From assembly GCA_008727115.1 (NCBI GenBank), contig CP044131.1, positions 1,922,001 to 1,986,000 on the forward strand: a DNA stretch of 64,000 bases, written 5' to 3'. This stretch comes from Comamonas testosteroni (GTDB taxonomy: Bacteria; Pseudomonadota; Gammaproteobacteria; Burkholderiales; Burkholderiaceae_C). The position numbers were made by a program, and so were the translations under genes. Each line of letters starts with the position of its first letter. Position 1 is the stretch's first letter. Under the pieces are notes generated by a model. It saw only the letters and a program-made list of their open reading frames with translations, did not search any database and was not told the origin of the DNA. This document shows, in pieces, positions 35,878-44,873 of the stretch.

Positions 35878-37023
35878 ATGTGGAGCTGGAAACAAATAGC
35901 TGGCCAGGTGCCGCATTCCACCCGCGAACAGGTGGACTGGGCGGCTTGCCTGGACGCCTTCCCGCAACTGGAGTTGGCCAAGACCACGCCGCAAGATCCG
36001 GTCTATCACGCCGAAGGCGATGTCTGGACCCATACGCAAATGGTGGTGGACGCGCTGCTGCAGGACAGCGACTACGCGCTGCTCACGAATGAGGAGCGCG
36101 AGACGCTGTTCCTGTCTGCGCTGCTGCATGACGTGGCCAAGTGCGCAACCACGCAGATTGCGGAAGACGGGCGCATTTCGCAGCCTGGCCACTCGCGCCG
36201 TGGCGCGATGGATGCGCGGCTGATGCTGTGGGAGGCGGGCGCGCCCGTGGCCCAGCGCGAGGCGATCTGCCGCCTGATTGCCGTGCACCAGGTACCGTTT
36301 TTTGCCTTTGCCGATTCGCGCCGTGGTGTGTCGGCCGAGTTCATCGTTCGAGAGCTGTCATGGCAGGTCGATCTGCAACTGCTGGTGCAACTGGCGCGCG
36401 CCGATATTCGTGGCCGTATCTGCCCTGATGTGGGTAATGTGTTGCTGAATATCGAGCTGTTTCAGGAGCTGGCACGGGAAGAGGGCTGCCTGCGCACACC
36501 GCGCCGCTTTGCCTCGGCAGAGACGGCAGTGCGCTATTTCCGTGGGGCTGAACTGCACCCCGACTACGCGCTGCATGAAGAGCCGGGCTCGCGCGTCATC
36601 GTCATGTGTGGCTTACCTGCATCGGGCAAAAACACCTGGGTGGGACAGCATCATGGCGATCTGCCAGTGGTGTCGTTTGACGACGCGCGCACCGAGCTGG
36701 GTTTGAAGCACGGCGAAAACGAAGGCGCTGCGGCTCACCGTGCGGTGGACAAGGCCAAGGCCTTGCTGCGCACCAAGGCCCCGTTTGTGTGGAATGCCAC
36801 GCATTTGTCCAGACAGATGCGCGGCAAGTCCGTAGACCTGTGCCTGGCCTATGGCGCGCAAGTGGATCTGGTGCATATCGAAGCCAGCAAACCCACGCTG
36901 CTGGCCCGCAACAGCAAACGCGACACCACGCTGAGCAATGCAGCGCTGCTGGGCATGTTGCACAAATGGGAGGTGCCGCTGCCAACAGAGGCGCATGGGC
37001 TGCAGTTGCTGGGATCTTCTTAA
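35878..37023 (+). CDS. HD-domain phosphohydrolase fused to P-loop polynucleotide kinase
   Basis: 381 residues, two domains. The N-terminal HD phosphohydrolase carries HTQ (His52) and LLHDVAK (His84-Asp85), typical metal ligands. The C-terminal P-loop kinase starts at about 238 with VIVMCGLPASGKNTW (Walker A 245-252), then SFDDART, and the lid Arg region LARNSKRDTTLS. This architecture matches HD-Pnk end-healing enzymes, in which the HD domain removes 2',3'-cyclic or 3'-phosphate and the kinase phosphorylates 5'-OH, preparing ends for a ligase. It follows the RNA ligase gene by 67 bp on the same strand. Function inferred. Confidence 0.82.
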   Translation: MWSWKQIAGQVPHSTREQVDWAACLDAFPQLELAKTTPQDPVYHAEGDVWTHTQMVVDALLQDSDYALLTNEERETLFLSALLHDVAKCATTQIAEDGRISQPGHSRRGAMDARLMLWEAGAPVAQREAICRLIAVHQVPFFAFADSRRGVSAEFIVRELSWQVDLQLLVQLARADIRGRICPDVGNVLLNIELFQELAREEGCLRTPRRFASAETAVRYFRGAELHPDYALHEEPGSRVIVMCGLPASGKNTWVGQHHGDLPVVSFDDARTELGLKHGENEGAAAHRAVDKAKALLRTKAPFVWNATHLSRQMRGKSVDLCLAYGAQVDLVHIEASKPTLLARNSKRDTTLSNAALLGMLHKWEVPLPTEAHGLQLLGSS

Positions 37024-37125
37024 AAGTCTGGCAAGCGATGGTCGGTTTGCATCGCTAGGAAAGCTGGAGCTCTGAGCCTTGTGTATCTGAGATGCCAGCC
37101 CCTGGCGTGAGCAATGTATCTGGAC

Positions 37126-37884
37126 TTAAAAACGGAAAGTGGCACCAATGATCGGACCGCTTTGGCTAAAGTCCAGCTGCTTTCCGCCATCGCGGTAGTC
37201 CACGCTCAGGTGGCGATAGCCCAGAGAGACGTAGATATTCTCTTTGACTTGATAGTTCACCGAGCCATGCACTTGCCAGGTGAACTTTGAGCCCATATTC
37301 AGGCCGCCCATATCGGCATAGAACAAGGTGGACCAGCGCGGTGCAATGTCATAGCGCCAGCGTGCAGCGATCACCGGGTCTACAAACGAGGTGTTGGACT
37401 GTGCGGACGCCAGCCCGGGCACATTCACCTCGGCCTTGATCTGCCACAGGCGCAGACCTGCCATCAGGTCAAGGCTCGACTGGGGATTCAGCATCCAGTT
37501 GCGACCACCGGTCAGCGTCAGCGAGGTTTGCTTGACCTTGGCCTGGGCGCTCAGCCCCATGGGCAGCGCGACCTTGTCCGATGTGGCCGCGTAGCTCAAG
37601 TCGCCATGCAGCACATAGCGCCCCTTGCGGGCTGTGCCGTTCAAAAAGGCGGCGGCATCGAGGTTGTCCAGAACATCCGAGAAAGATTTGTTCATATGCG
37701 CAGTCGGTGCGCTTTTGAACGGACGCACGCTGCCGTCCAGCCCCGTCATCCACACATAGGGTGTGAGCTGAAAGCGCCATGCATCGACTGGAGTCTTGTC
37801 TTGTGCCCAGGCCTGAGTGCCGAGCAGGCCCAGAGCCAGCGCAGCGGCAGTTTGGCCAAGAGAGGTCTTGAGGTGCTGTGTCAT
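37126..37884 (-). CDS. Outer-membrane beta-barrel protein
   Basis: 252 residues with a Sec signal (AALALGLLGTQAWAQ, cleavage near residue 28) and a C-terminal strand ending in Phe (IIGATFRF), the outer-membrane insertion signal. Alternating polar/hydrophobic strands such as WRFQLTPYVWMTGLDGSV and YVSLGYRHLSVDY fit a small barrel of roughly eight strands. No specific function is recognisable. It follows the amidohydrolase gene by 9 bp, so the two are likely one operon. Confidence 0.75.
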   Translation of the reverse strand: MTQHLKTSLGQTAAALALGLLGTQAWAQDKTPVDAWRFQLTPYVWMTGLDGSVRPFKSAPTAHMNKSFSDVLDNLDAAAFLNGTARKGRYVLHGDLSYAATSDKVALPMGLSAQAKVKQTSLTLTGGRNWMLNPQSSLDLMAGLRLWQIKAEVNVPGLASAQSNTSFVDPVIAARWRYDIAPRWSTLFYADMGGLNMGSKFTWQVHGSVNYQVKENIYVSLGYRHLSVDYRDGGKQLDFSQSGPIIGATFRF

Positions 37885-37893
37885 TTTTCGTTC

Positions 37894-39261
37894 TTACAAC
37901 GTGTTCTTGTGGACCTTGCCGTCCTTCATGATCAGGCGCAGGTTCTGTTCCGGATTGATCAAGAAGTCCAGGTTTACGGAGGGATCGCCATCGGCCACCA
38001 GCAGGTCGGCGAATGCGCCGGGAACGATGCGCCCCAAAGGCTGAGGGTAGGGGTTGCGCTCGCCGGACAGGGCCAGCAACTCTGCATTGGTGCCGGTGGC
38101 TTGCTTGAGCAGCGTCAGCGGATCGTAAAAGCGCGTCAGCTTGGCCAGCTGCTTGCCCTGCGAGGCCGTTCCCTTGGGGTTGAACAGCACGTCTGTGCCC
38201 CATCCTGTCTTGATGCCGTATTTCTGTGCCAGCTCATAGGCCTTCACTGTGCCCTGGGCCACGCGCGACTGGCTTTCGCGACGGGCAGGGTCGGGGTAGA
38301 CATTGCTGTCCTCGTCCTGCAAGAACGGCTGCAGACTCCACCACACCCCTTCATCGCGCATCATCTTGACGCTCTCTTCATCGGCCAGTTGCCCGTGCTC
38401 GATGCTCTTCACTCCTGCCTTGATGGCGCGCTTGATACCTTTGGGTGTGTACACGTGGGCCATCACATAGGTGTTCCAGTCGCCCGCCGCTTCCACGCCC
38501 GCACGCAGCTCTTTTTCAGTGAACTGGGTGCTGTCCAGAGGGTCGTACAGCGATGCCACACCACCGCCAGCCAGCATCTTGATCTGCGATGCACCCAGCA
38601 TAAGCTGCTCACGCACGCGGCGCAGCACTTCGGCCTCGCCGTCGGCAATCATGGCCACGCCCGTCAGCTCCACCTGGCTCAGCGGCTCATTGGCGGCACG
38701 CGGAATATCGCTGCGCATGCGGAAGTCACCATGGCCCGAGGTCTGAGAAATCATCGCCCCGCTGGGGTAGATGCGCGGGCCCGCCACCATGCCCTCGTCG
38801 ATAGCTCGTTTCAAGGCAAAGGCCGGGCCGCCCGCGTCGCGTACCGAGGTGAAGCCACGCATCAGCGTGCGCTGTGCCTCCTGCGCTGCAGCCAGATACA
38901 GATAACCGAGGTCAGCGGTCATGGCCGTCATCTGCGGAATGGCGGCCAGCATGGTGTGCCAGTGCGTGTCGATCAAACCCGGCATGACCAGCTTGCCCTG
39001 GCAGTCGATGATCTGGGCGCCTTCGACTTGCTCTCCTGCAGAAGGCAGTGCCGCAATCACTTTGCCTTGAATCAGCACCTGCACGTCTTGGCGAACCGGC
39101 TTGCCAGTACCGTCAAACAGGCGCAGGTTGGTCAGCAAAATAGGGCGCTCGGCTGGCTTGGGCGTACCTGCAGCGCCGGCTTCGACTGCATGCAGGCCCA
39201 TGAATGGAGCCAGCATGGCGGCCAAGCCACCTGTAAACATACGGCGTGACATGTCTGCCAT
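37894..39261 (-). CDS. Exported amidohydrolase-family protein
   Basis: 455 residues from MADMSRRMFTGG, chosen because it opens a signal sequence with a twin Arg (SRRMF) before a hydrophobic stretch. Longer frames upstream are not signal-like. Amidohydrolase superfamily features: VMPGLIDTHWHTML (metal-binding HxH), KMLAGGGVAS, HVYTPKGIKRAIKAGVKSIEHG and TDVLFN with the catalytic Asp (GWGTDVL). Acts on an unknown amide, imide or lactam; the imidazolonepropionase/prolidase-like subgroup is closest by motif. Operonic with the outer-membrane protein. Confidence 0.82.
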   Translation of the reverse strand: MADMSRRMFTGGLAAMLAPFMGLHAVEAGAAGTPKPAERPILLTNLRLFDGTGKPVRQDVQVLIQGKVIAALPSAGEQVEGAQIIDCQGKLVMPGLIDTHWHTMLAAIPQMTAMTADLGYLYLAAAQEAQRTLMRGFTSVRDAGGPAFALKRAIDEGMVAGPRIYPSGAMISQTSGHGDFRMRSDIPRAANEPLSQVELTGVAMIADGEAEVLRRVREQLMLGASQIKMLAGGGVASLYDPLDSTQFTEKELRAGVEAAGDWNTYVMAHVYTPKGIKRAIKAGVKSIEHGQLADEESVKMMRDEGVWWSLQPFLQDEDSNVYPDPARRESQSRVAQGTVKAYELAQKYGIKTGWGTDVLFNPKGTASQGKQLAKLTRFYDPLTLLKQATGTNAELLALSGERNPYPQPLGRIVPGAFADLLVADGDPSVNLDFLINPEQNLRLIMKDGKVHKNTL

Positions 39262-39483
39262 CACGCGTTCATGCAGCAGCTGACACACCACACTGCCGCA
39301 AGTACAAGCTCTGGGGCGAATGGGGCCAGTCCTCCAGGCTCGGCTTTCGTCGGTTGCGATTGCGTGACTCATTTGCTCTCACTCCTTCCCAAATGAACAA
39401 GAGGCGATGGTGCCGATATTGTCGTTAAAGCTGAAAGTTCAGCATTTGAGACATCAATGCTACATGACGATTTGCGCATGAAA

Positions 39484-39516
39484 AACGCCCCAGCGCACAG
39501 AGGCGGAAGGGGCGTT
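39484..39516 (-). terminator. Hairpin with minus-strand T-run
   Basis: Stem AACGCCCC (39484-39491) / GGGGCGTT (39509-39516), followed on the minus strand by TTTTT. It lies between tRNA-Pro and the amidohydrolase gene. The intervening 39517-39626 holds no recognisable gene, so it may be a second terminator of the tRNA transcript. Confidence 0.6.
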
Positions 39517-39626
39517 GCTTGTGTTTTGATAGCAAGATCAATTCAGATAGATTTTCTCTATCTCTTGCTGCTATGTATCTTGAGGAGAGTCTGTTGGAGG
39601 ATAAATTTCCGAGTCAAGAAAGACTA

Positions 39627-39658
39627 AAGGGCTTAGCTTTTTGTGAAGCTAAGCCCTT
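39627..39658 (-). terminator. Terminator of tRNA-Pro
   Basis: Perfect 13-bp stem AAGGGCTTAGCTT / AAGCTAAGCCCTT with a 6-base loop, just past the 3' end of the minus-strand tRNA. Confidence 0.75.
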
Positions 39659-39666
39659 GTCTTTTA

Positions 39667-39743
39667 TGGTCGGAGCGGCGGGATTCGAACTCGCGACCCT
39701 CTGCTCCCAAAGCAGATGCGCTACCAGGCTGCGCTACGCTCCG
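39667..39743 (-). tRNA. tRNA-Pro (anticodon UGG)
   Basis: 77 nt read on the minus strand: acceptor stem CGGAGCG / CGCTCCG, D-arm AGCGCAGCCTGGTAGCGC, anticodon stem-loop CTGCTTTGGGAGCAG (anticodon TGG), T-arm with GTTCGAATC, discriminator A, and a genomically encoded CCA. It lies alone between the amidohydrolase and the LprI-like gene; no integrase or attachment duplication was seen next to it. Confidence 0.96.
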
Positions 39744-39951
39744 AAGTTCGTTACTTTAACTGAATTTTGGGGCGATTTTTTCTTCATTCGATAAATGCGG
39801 CAGATTTTCTGCTTTTCCTTGGGGCTCTGGATGTGGGCGTGCGCTCAGGTGATTCGCTTTCCTGGAGAGAGAGCCGTCATGGTGGATGCGGGGTGAATTG
39901 CTTGGGCCGGGGAGATTCGACAGAATGCCGACTTCAACAACTGGGGGAGTT

Positions 39952-40353
39952 ATGAATAAAAAAGCGATGGTGTTTGTCGCGTTGGCTATTGCGGCCATGG
40001 GTGCTCAAGCGGATCAGAAGTCGAATATTTCGGCCGAATATGCGAGGTGTAATGACAATGTAGACCTTGGCGCTTTCAAGAACTCCCAATGGGCCGCTTG
40101 CGATGAAGCGGAGCTGGGCAGGCTGGATGTCAAGCTCAATGGGGTTTACAAGCAGGTTCGGGCAAAGATGTCGGAAGAAGAGAAAAAAGCGTTGGTGCAG
40201 GCCCAAAGAGATTGGCTGAAATTTCGTGAAAGCTCTTGCAAGCTCTGGGAGGTGCAGAGTTTTCAGGCACCGTCTGGGCATCATGGCTACACGTCTTGCA
40301 TGGTGGATATGACCGATAAGCGTGTGTCAGAGCTGCGCACCTGGGTGCAATAA
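39952..40353 (+). CDS. LprI-like (DUF1311) secreted protein
   Basis: 133 residues from ATG at 39952, which is preceded by the strong ribosome site GGGGGAG. Signal peptide (KKAMVFVALAIAAMGAQA, cleavage about residue 20). The mature part has paired cysteines (YARCNDN, WAACDEAEL, SSCKLWE, YTSCMVDM) and the DUF1311/LprI phrase CDEAELGRLDVKLNGVYKQV ... QRDWLKFRESSC. Some members bind and inhibit lysozyme; for this one the role is unproven. Single gene. Confidence 0.78.
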   Translation: MNKKAMVFVALAIAAMGAQADQKSNISAEYARCNDNVDLGAFKNSQWAACDEAELGRLDVKLNGVYKQVRAKMSEEEKKALVQAQRDWLKFRESSCKLWEVQSFQAPSGHHGYTSCMVDMTDKRVSELRTWVQ

Positions 40354-40561
40354 GCCGATTTTCTTGATGAGGCAGCTTTAGGGCGAGGCTGCAGTTACTG
40401 CGTCTCGCTCAATTGCGCGTCTGGCCGGTGTGCTGAGGGTGGATGCATACCCTGAATGTGTGAGGCCGAGGCTTGCCTGGGAGGGACAAGCGGTGTCTGC
40501 ATCCGCGCCATTTCTGTCATTGGTGCTGCCCTAGCCGAGCTGGATTTCCATAACGATAAAA

Positions 40562-41359
40562 ATGACGATACACAAGACTTTCCTCGCGATCGATCTCTAT
40601 TCCTGGATGCTGCTGATCGGCATCTTTGCCTTGCTCAGCCTCGCTGCCTTTTTAGGCAAGTTCACCTGGGGCAAAAAATTCAAGCACGATGCTATTGCTG
40701 ACGATGAACTCAAAATCGTGCTGGGTGCGACCTTGTCGCTATTCGGTTTGCTGATCGGCTTTATCTTGTCGTTTGCCATTGGTGGCTACAACACGCGGGT
40801 AGCTGCAGAGGAAAACGAAGCTATCGCGATTGGCAATGCCTTTCAGCGCAGCACCTTGTTAAAGGACAGTCATCAGCAGCAGGCAAAAGACATACTGCAA
40901 GAGTATTTGAGTCTGCGCACACAGTTCTTCGAGACCATGAATGATGAGCAGCGTGCACAGATCCGCATGGAGTCCATTCGCATGCAGACTCATATGTGGG
41001 AGCTGATCAGCAAAATTGCGAAAGCCAGCCCAGACCCAGTCATCGCAACCGCTTTGAATGCCTGCAATGATCTCTACACTTCGCAGCAAAAAACGATGGC
41101 CAGTTGGCGACATCAAATCCCAGCTGCCGCCTGGCTCCTGCTCATCATCTTTGGAGTCTGTTCCAACTTTCTCATTGGCTACAACATTCGTGGCCGCAAG
41201 GGACGGAGCGCGCTGATCTTTGTCATTCCGGTGGTGACGGCCCTGGCGCTTTTCATGATTGCCGAGATTGACGTGCCGGGCAAAGGTCTCATCCATGTCT
41301 CACCTAGCAACCTCACCGCGTTGCGCATCACGTTATCCGGCGGAGGCCTGATGCCATGA
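40562..41359 (+). CDS. DUF4239 (bestrophin-like) membrane protein
   Basis: 265 residues with two N-terminal helices (about 13-33, 52-75), a long soluble helical middle (about 80-180), and two C-terminal helices (about 187-205, 217-235). This 2+2 layout and the phrase LGATLSLFGLLIGFILSFAIGGYNTRVAAEENEA fit the DUF4239 group, sometimes called bestrophin-like. Function unknown; a channel role is only suggested by the name. Starts 208 bp after the LprI-like gene with no shared signals. Confidence 0.7.
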   Translation: MTIHKTFLAIDLYSWMLLIGIFALLSLAAFLGKFTWGKKFKHDAIADDELKIVLGATLSLFGLLIGFILSFAIGGYNTRVAAEENEAIAIGNAFQRSTLLKDSHQQQAKDILQEYLSLRTQFFETMNDEQRAQIRMESIRMQTHMWELISKIAKASPDPVIATALNACNDLYTSQQKTMASWRHQIPAAAWLLLIIFGVCSNFLIGYNIRGRKGRSALIFVIPVVTALALFMIAEIDVPGKGLIHVSPSNLTALRITLSGGGLMP

Positions 41360-41688
41360 TGGCTTCACCTTGGTGTGGGCATAGCTTGGGCAGAGGGCGG
41401 TGTATGGATCATCTGCAGCCAGTTTTACCGCATCTTGGAATGAAGAGCTGTTGATTTTTGTTGAGGGCAACGGGTGCAATGCCTCGTTGCAGACATTAAT
41501 TCAGAGGAAAACGGCTTTTAGGCTTGTGCAGCAAGCGCACGCAGCTATCAAAAAAGGTAGCGCTTGAGATTCCGTCACCCAATGAGTGAAGCGCACATCG
41601 CGTTGGACAAGCATTAAAAAAGCCCGCGAAATCGCGGGCTTGCATGAGAAAAAAGTCTAAAGGTCGCGAGTTGCTTCGCGACGTGCTT
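41360..41688. other. Intergenic region between the DUF4239 gene and guaA
   Basis: About 330 bp. Contains the guaA terminator at 41615-41641; the rest shows no gene or repeat that I recognise. Confidence 0.5.
41615..41641 (-). terminator. Rho-independent terminator of guaA
   Basis: Perfect 9-bp stem AAGCCCGCG (41620-41628) / CGCGGGCTT (41633-41641), with loop AAAT, followed on the minus strand by TTTTT. About 48 bp past the guaA stop. Confidence 0.85.
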
Positions 41689-43305
41689 TTATTCCCACTC
41701 GATGGTTGCTGGCGGCTTGGTGCTCACGTCGTAAGTCACGCGGTTGATTCCGCGGACTTCATTAATGATTCTTCCAGATACCTTCTTCAGCAGGCCGTAG
41801 GGCAGCTCGGCCCAGTCGGCGGTCATGAAGTCGCTGGTCACCACGGCGCGCAAGGCAACCACATAGTCGTAGGTGCGGCCGTCGCCCATCACGCCCACGC
41901 TCTTGACGGGCAGGAAGACGGTGAAAGCCTGGCTGGTCAGGTCGTACCAGCTCTTGCCGGTGGCCTCGTCGATCCAGTTGTTCAGCTCTTCGATGAAGAT
42001 GGCATCGGCACGGCGCAGCAGGTCGGCGTATTCCTTCTTCACTTCACCCAGAATGCGCACGCCCAGGCCTGGGCCGGGGAAGGGATGGCGATAGACCATG
42101 CCGCGGGGCAGGCCCAGGGCCACGCCCAGTTCGCGCACTTCGTCCTTGAACAGGTCGCGCAGGGGCTCCAGCAGTTTCAGACCCAGCTGCTCTGGCAGGC
42201 CGCCCACGTTGTGGTGGCTCTTGATGGTGACGGCCTTCTTGCTCTTGGCGCCGCCGGACTCAATCACGTCGGGGTAGATGGTGCCCTGGGCCAGGAAGGT
42301 TGCGCCCTTGCTGCCGGCGTTGGCGGCCTTGAGCTTGGAGGCTTCGGCCTTGAACACATCGACGAACAGGCCGCCGATGATCTTGCGCTTGGCTTCGGGC
42401 TCGGACACGCCAGCCAGCTTGCCCAGGAACAGCTCGGATGCATCGACGCGGATGACCTTGGCGTGCAGCTTGCCTTCGAACATCTCCATGACCATATCGC
42501 CTTCGTTCAGGCGCAGCAGGCCGTGGTCCACGAAGACGCAGGTCAGTTGGTCGCCGATGGCGCGGTGGATCAGGGCCGCCGCCACGGACGAATCCACGCC
42601 GCCGGACAGGCCCAGAATCACTTCTTCGTCGCCGACCTGCTCGCGGATCTTGGCCACGGCTTCTGCTATGTAGTCGCCCATGATCCAGTCGGCTTGCGTG
42701 CCGCAGATGTCGAGCACGAAGCGGTTGAGCAGGGCCTGGCCTTGCACGGTGTGCGTGACTTCGGGGTGGAACTGCACGGCGTAGTAGCGGCGGGCTTCGT
42801 CGGCCATGCCGGCGATGGGGCAAGAAGGCGTGGAGGCCATGACCTTGAAGCCTGGGGGCAGCTCGGTGACCTTGTCGCCGTGGCTCATCCAGACCTTGAG
42901 CATGCCGTGGCCTTCAGGGGTCACAAAGTCTTCAATGCCCTTGAGCAGTTCGGTGTGACCATGGGCACGCACTTCGGCGTAGCCGAATTCGCGGGTGTTG
43001 GAGCCTTCGACCTTGCCGCCCAGCTGGGTGGCCATGGTTTGCATGCCGTAGCAGATGCCCAGCACGGGCACGTTCAGCTCGAACACGGCGTCGGGCGCGC
43101 GGTCGTCCACTTCGTACACGGACGCGTGGCTACCGGACAGGATCACGCCCTTGAGCTTGCCGTCAGCGGCAAACTCGCGCACCCAGTCGCTGCTTACATC
43201 GCAGGGGTGGACTTCGCAGTAAACATGGGCTTCGCGCACGCGGCGGGCAATCAGCTGCGTGACCTGGGAGCCAAAGTCCAGAATGAGGATCTTGTCGTGT
43301 TGCAT
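41689..43305 (-). CDS. guaA: GMP synthase (glutamine-hydrolysing)
   Basis: 538 residues from [17 protein letters not shown]; a TTG 9 bp upstream is less likely. It converts XMP to GMP using glutamine and ATP. The N-terminal class I glutamine amidotransferase has nucleophile Cys in [11 protein letters not shown] and His/Glu in QFHPEVTHT; the ATP pyrophosphatase domain has the P-loop [14 protein letters not shown]; the C-terminal dimerisation domain ends [11 protein letters not shown]. Length and motifs are normal. Next to a toxin-antitoxin pair that separates it from guaB. Confidence 0.97.
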   Translation of the reverse strand: MQHDKILILDFGSQVTQLIARRVREAHVYCEVHPCDVSSDWVREFAADGKLKGVILSGSHASVYEVDDRAPDAVFELNVPVLGICYGMQTMATQLGGKVEGSNTREFGYAEVRAHGHTELLKGIEDFVTPEGHGMLKVWMSHGDKVTELPPGFKVMASTPSCPIAGMADEARRYYAVQFHPEVTHTVQGQALLNRFVLDICGTQADWIMGDYIAEAVAKIREQVGDEEVILGLSGGVDSSVAAALIHRAIGDQLTCVFVDHGLLRLNEGDMVMEMFEGKLHAKVIRVDASELFLGKLAGVSEPEAKRKIIGGLFVDVFKAEASKLKAANAGSKGATFLAQGTIYPDVIESGGAKSKKAVTIKSHHNVGGLPEQLGLKLLEPLRDLFKDEVRELGVALGLPRGMVYRHPFPGPGLGVRILGEVKKEYADLLRRADAIFIEELNNWIDEATGKSWYDLTSQAFTVFLPVKSVGVMGDGRTYDYVVALRAVVTSDFMTADWAELPYGLLKKVSGRIINEVRGINRVTYDVSTKPPATIEWE

Positions 43306-43341
43306 GGTCTTCAAGGGCTAGAAGGTGGAGAAAAACAGAGG

Positions 43342-43782
43342 TTAGAAATCTTCTGGTGCCAAGAGCTTGACGCCGCTTTTGCGGGCGGCGGCGATCTGGG
43401 CAGCATCGAATGTGGCCAGTGGCAGGCGCAGCGACTGCGCCAGCCACAGATAAGCGGCGTCGTAGGTGGGCAGGCCCGTGTCCAGCGCCACGTCGAGCAC
43501 GGCTTTGTGCTGGGCGGGGGCCAGCTCGTGCAGCTCCACGCGGTGGCGAATGGCTTCGAGCACGCCCCACAAACCTTCAACGCTGGTGTGCGGGATACGC
43601 CCATGATTCACGCCCGAGGCGATGAGGTTGCCACATTCCCACTGCCAGAGGTTGGGGGCATGCGGATCGACCTCGTCGCGGCGGATGCGGGTATAGAGGC
43701 GCTGGGTATGAACGCTGGCGTCGTCGGGCAGGAGCCAGGCGGCAGTAACGGAGGCGTCAAGGACAAAAGCGGTGGCTGTCAT
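43342..43782 (-). CDS. PIN-domain ribonuclease toxin (VapC-like)
   Basis: 146 residues with the PIN-fold acidic set: Asp9 (FVLDASVTAAWLLPD), Glu49 (WQWECGN), Asp108 (LPTYDAAYLWLA) and Asp126 (LATFDAAQI). Predicted Mg-dependent endoribonuclease that would cut RNA when not bound by its antitoxin. Its start overlaps the antitoxin stop by 4 bp (ATGA), the usual coupling. It lies only 36 bp downstream of where guaA begins, on the same strand, so guaA could receive read-through. Confidence 0.88.
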   Translation of the reverse strand: MTATAFVLDASVTAAWLLPDDASVHTQRLYTRIRRDEVDPHAPNLWQWECGNLIASGVNHGRIPHTSVEGLWGVLEAIRHRVELHELAPAQHKAVLDVALDTGLPTYDAAYLWLAQSLRLPLATFDAAQIAAARKSGVKLLAPEDF

Positions 43783-44039
43783 GCCTGGCTACGTCCATGC
43801 TGGCGCAGATTTGCTACGGAATCGGTAGCTGCTTGCGCACGTACTGTCTGCTGCAGCGCCTGAATTTGTTCTAATTCTCGGGCGATCTGCTCGTCGGTAA
43901 TCACGGGCTTGCGGCGCACAGGCAGCATGCGCACGACTTCCTTGCCGTGGCGCGTGATGCGCACTTCCTCGCCTTGCTCGACCAATTCGACCAGGGCAGA
44001 AAAGCGGCTTTTGGCTTCGTAGATACCGACGCTGTGCAT
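43779..44039 (-). CDS. Phd/YefM-family antitoxin
   Basis: 86 residues from ATG MHSVGIYEAKSRFSALVELVEQGEEVRITRHGKEV (motif region 1-35, the Phd/YefM DNA-binding fold), followed by a helical toxin-binding tail (ITDEQIARELEQIQALQ). An open frame 17 codons further upstream is rejected because homology begins at MHSVGIYEAKS. It should bind and neutralise the PIN toxin and repress the shared promoter through the palindrome at 44090-44120. Confidence 0.88.
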   Translation of the reverse strand: MHSVGIYEAKSRFSALVELVEQGEEVRITRHGKEVVRMLPVRRKPVITDEQIARELEQIQALQQTVRAQAATDSVANLRQHGRSQA

Positions 44040-44089
44040 GGGGTGTGGGGTAATCCGTCTGAATGTTGAGTTCGGACGGAATTTTAGCA

Positions 44090-44120
44090 TTCTGACTAGA
44101 AATTTAAAATCTGGTCAGAA
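44090..44120. promoter_or_regulatory. Palindromic operator of the toxin-antitoxin operon
   Basis: Inverted arms TTCTGACTAG (44090-44099) and CTGGTCAGAA (44111-44120; one mismatch) separated by the AT-rich AAATTTAAAAT, 50 bp upstream of the antitoxin start. Typical of an autoregulatory antitoxin site overlapping the promoter. Confidence 0.7.
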
Positions 44121-44345
44121 ATCAATGGGTATCGAAGCAAAGAAGAAAAAAGAGGGGAGCGCTGCGTCAGTGCAAGGTAGTGAGCGGTGAGTTCTCAAAG
44201 GTCCGTTGTACAGAGTGATGGGCTACGTTGTGAGTGTGCCTAAGCACAATGCGCTGCCCGCCGCGCTGCATGGAGAGCCCCAGTATGTTTTCAACCCCCT
44301 GTTGCTCATTGGGGTCTTTGCACTCGCCCGCAGCGCTCGAAAAAA

Positions 44346-44798
44346 TCAGATCTCTATTTGCCAGTTGGCGGCTTGCACCGTCACATTGACTTCGCGAATC
44401 TTGCGCGACAGATCATCCGCTTGTTTTTGCAGGCTGGAGACTTGAATCTGCGGCACCCATTTGATCTCGCGCTGGCTGTAGCGATCCACATCCTTGTGGG
44501 TGGCTGCAATGGTGCTGGTCAGTAGTGAGTGATGCGCAATCAGCGTTTCACGCAGGGCAAGCACATCGGCCAGCAGTCGACCATCACTCAATTTCGCTGT
44601 CTCGTTGGCTGCATTGATGCGGCGAACCAAGGCTTGTTGCTCTTGCAGCGCAGAAGTGGCTTCGCTCAGCAGGTCCTGGACCTTCTCCTTGGGCTCTTCA
44701 CCTTCTTGAACGATGGCGTTGTGAGCAATGCGCTCGCGCAGCGAGGCCAGCTTTTTCTTCAGATCGGCTCTGAGAAGCAGGGCTTCGGCAAGTTTCAT
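44346..44798 (-). CDS. DIP1984-family protein
   Basis: 150 residues, mostly alpha-helical, starting MKLAEALLLRADLKKKLASLRERI, the conserved opening of the DIP1984 (septicolysin-like) family. It goes on with ADVLALRETLIAHHSLL and the ending VTVQAANWQIEI. Two long helices with heptad-like spacing suggest a coiled coil. No catalytic residues are evident; function unknown. Stands between the antitoxin and guaB on the same strand, 75 bp after guaB. Confidence 0.8.
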   Translation of the reverse strand: MKLAEALLLRADLKKKLASLRERIAHNAIVQEGEEPKEKVQDLLSEATSALQEQQALVRRINAANETAKLSDGRLLADVLALRETLIAHHSLLTSTIAATHKDVDRYSQREIKWVPQIQVSSLQKQADDLSRKIREVNVTVQAANWQIEI

Positions 44799-44873
44799 GA
44801 GGATTCCTGAAAAAGAAAAAAGCAGGATGGGCATTGTGGCTCATCCTGCTTGCGACCCGTGTCAGTCGATCAA

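Noticed and set aside
39667..39743. tRNA-Pro as an integration site
   Set aside because: No integrase next to it and no repeat of the tRNA 3' end was found in the window; the island lies 5 kb away and is IS-bounded.
41644..43863. 739-codon plus-strand frame opposite guaA and the PIN toxin
   Set aside because: Shadow of two well-supported minus-strand genes; low-complexity Gly/His/Ala/Val translation.
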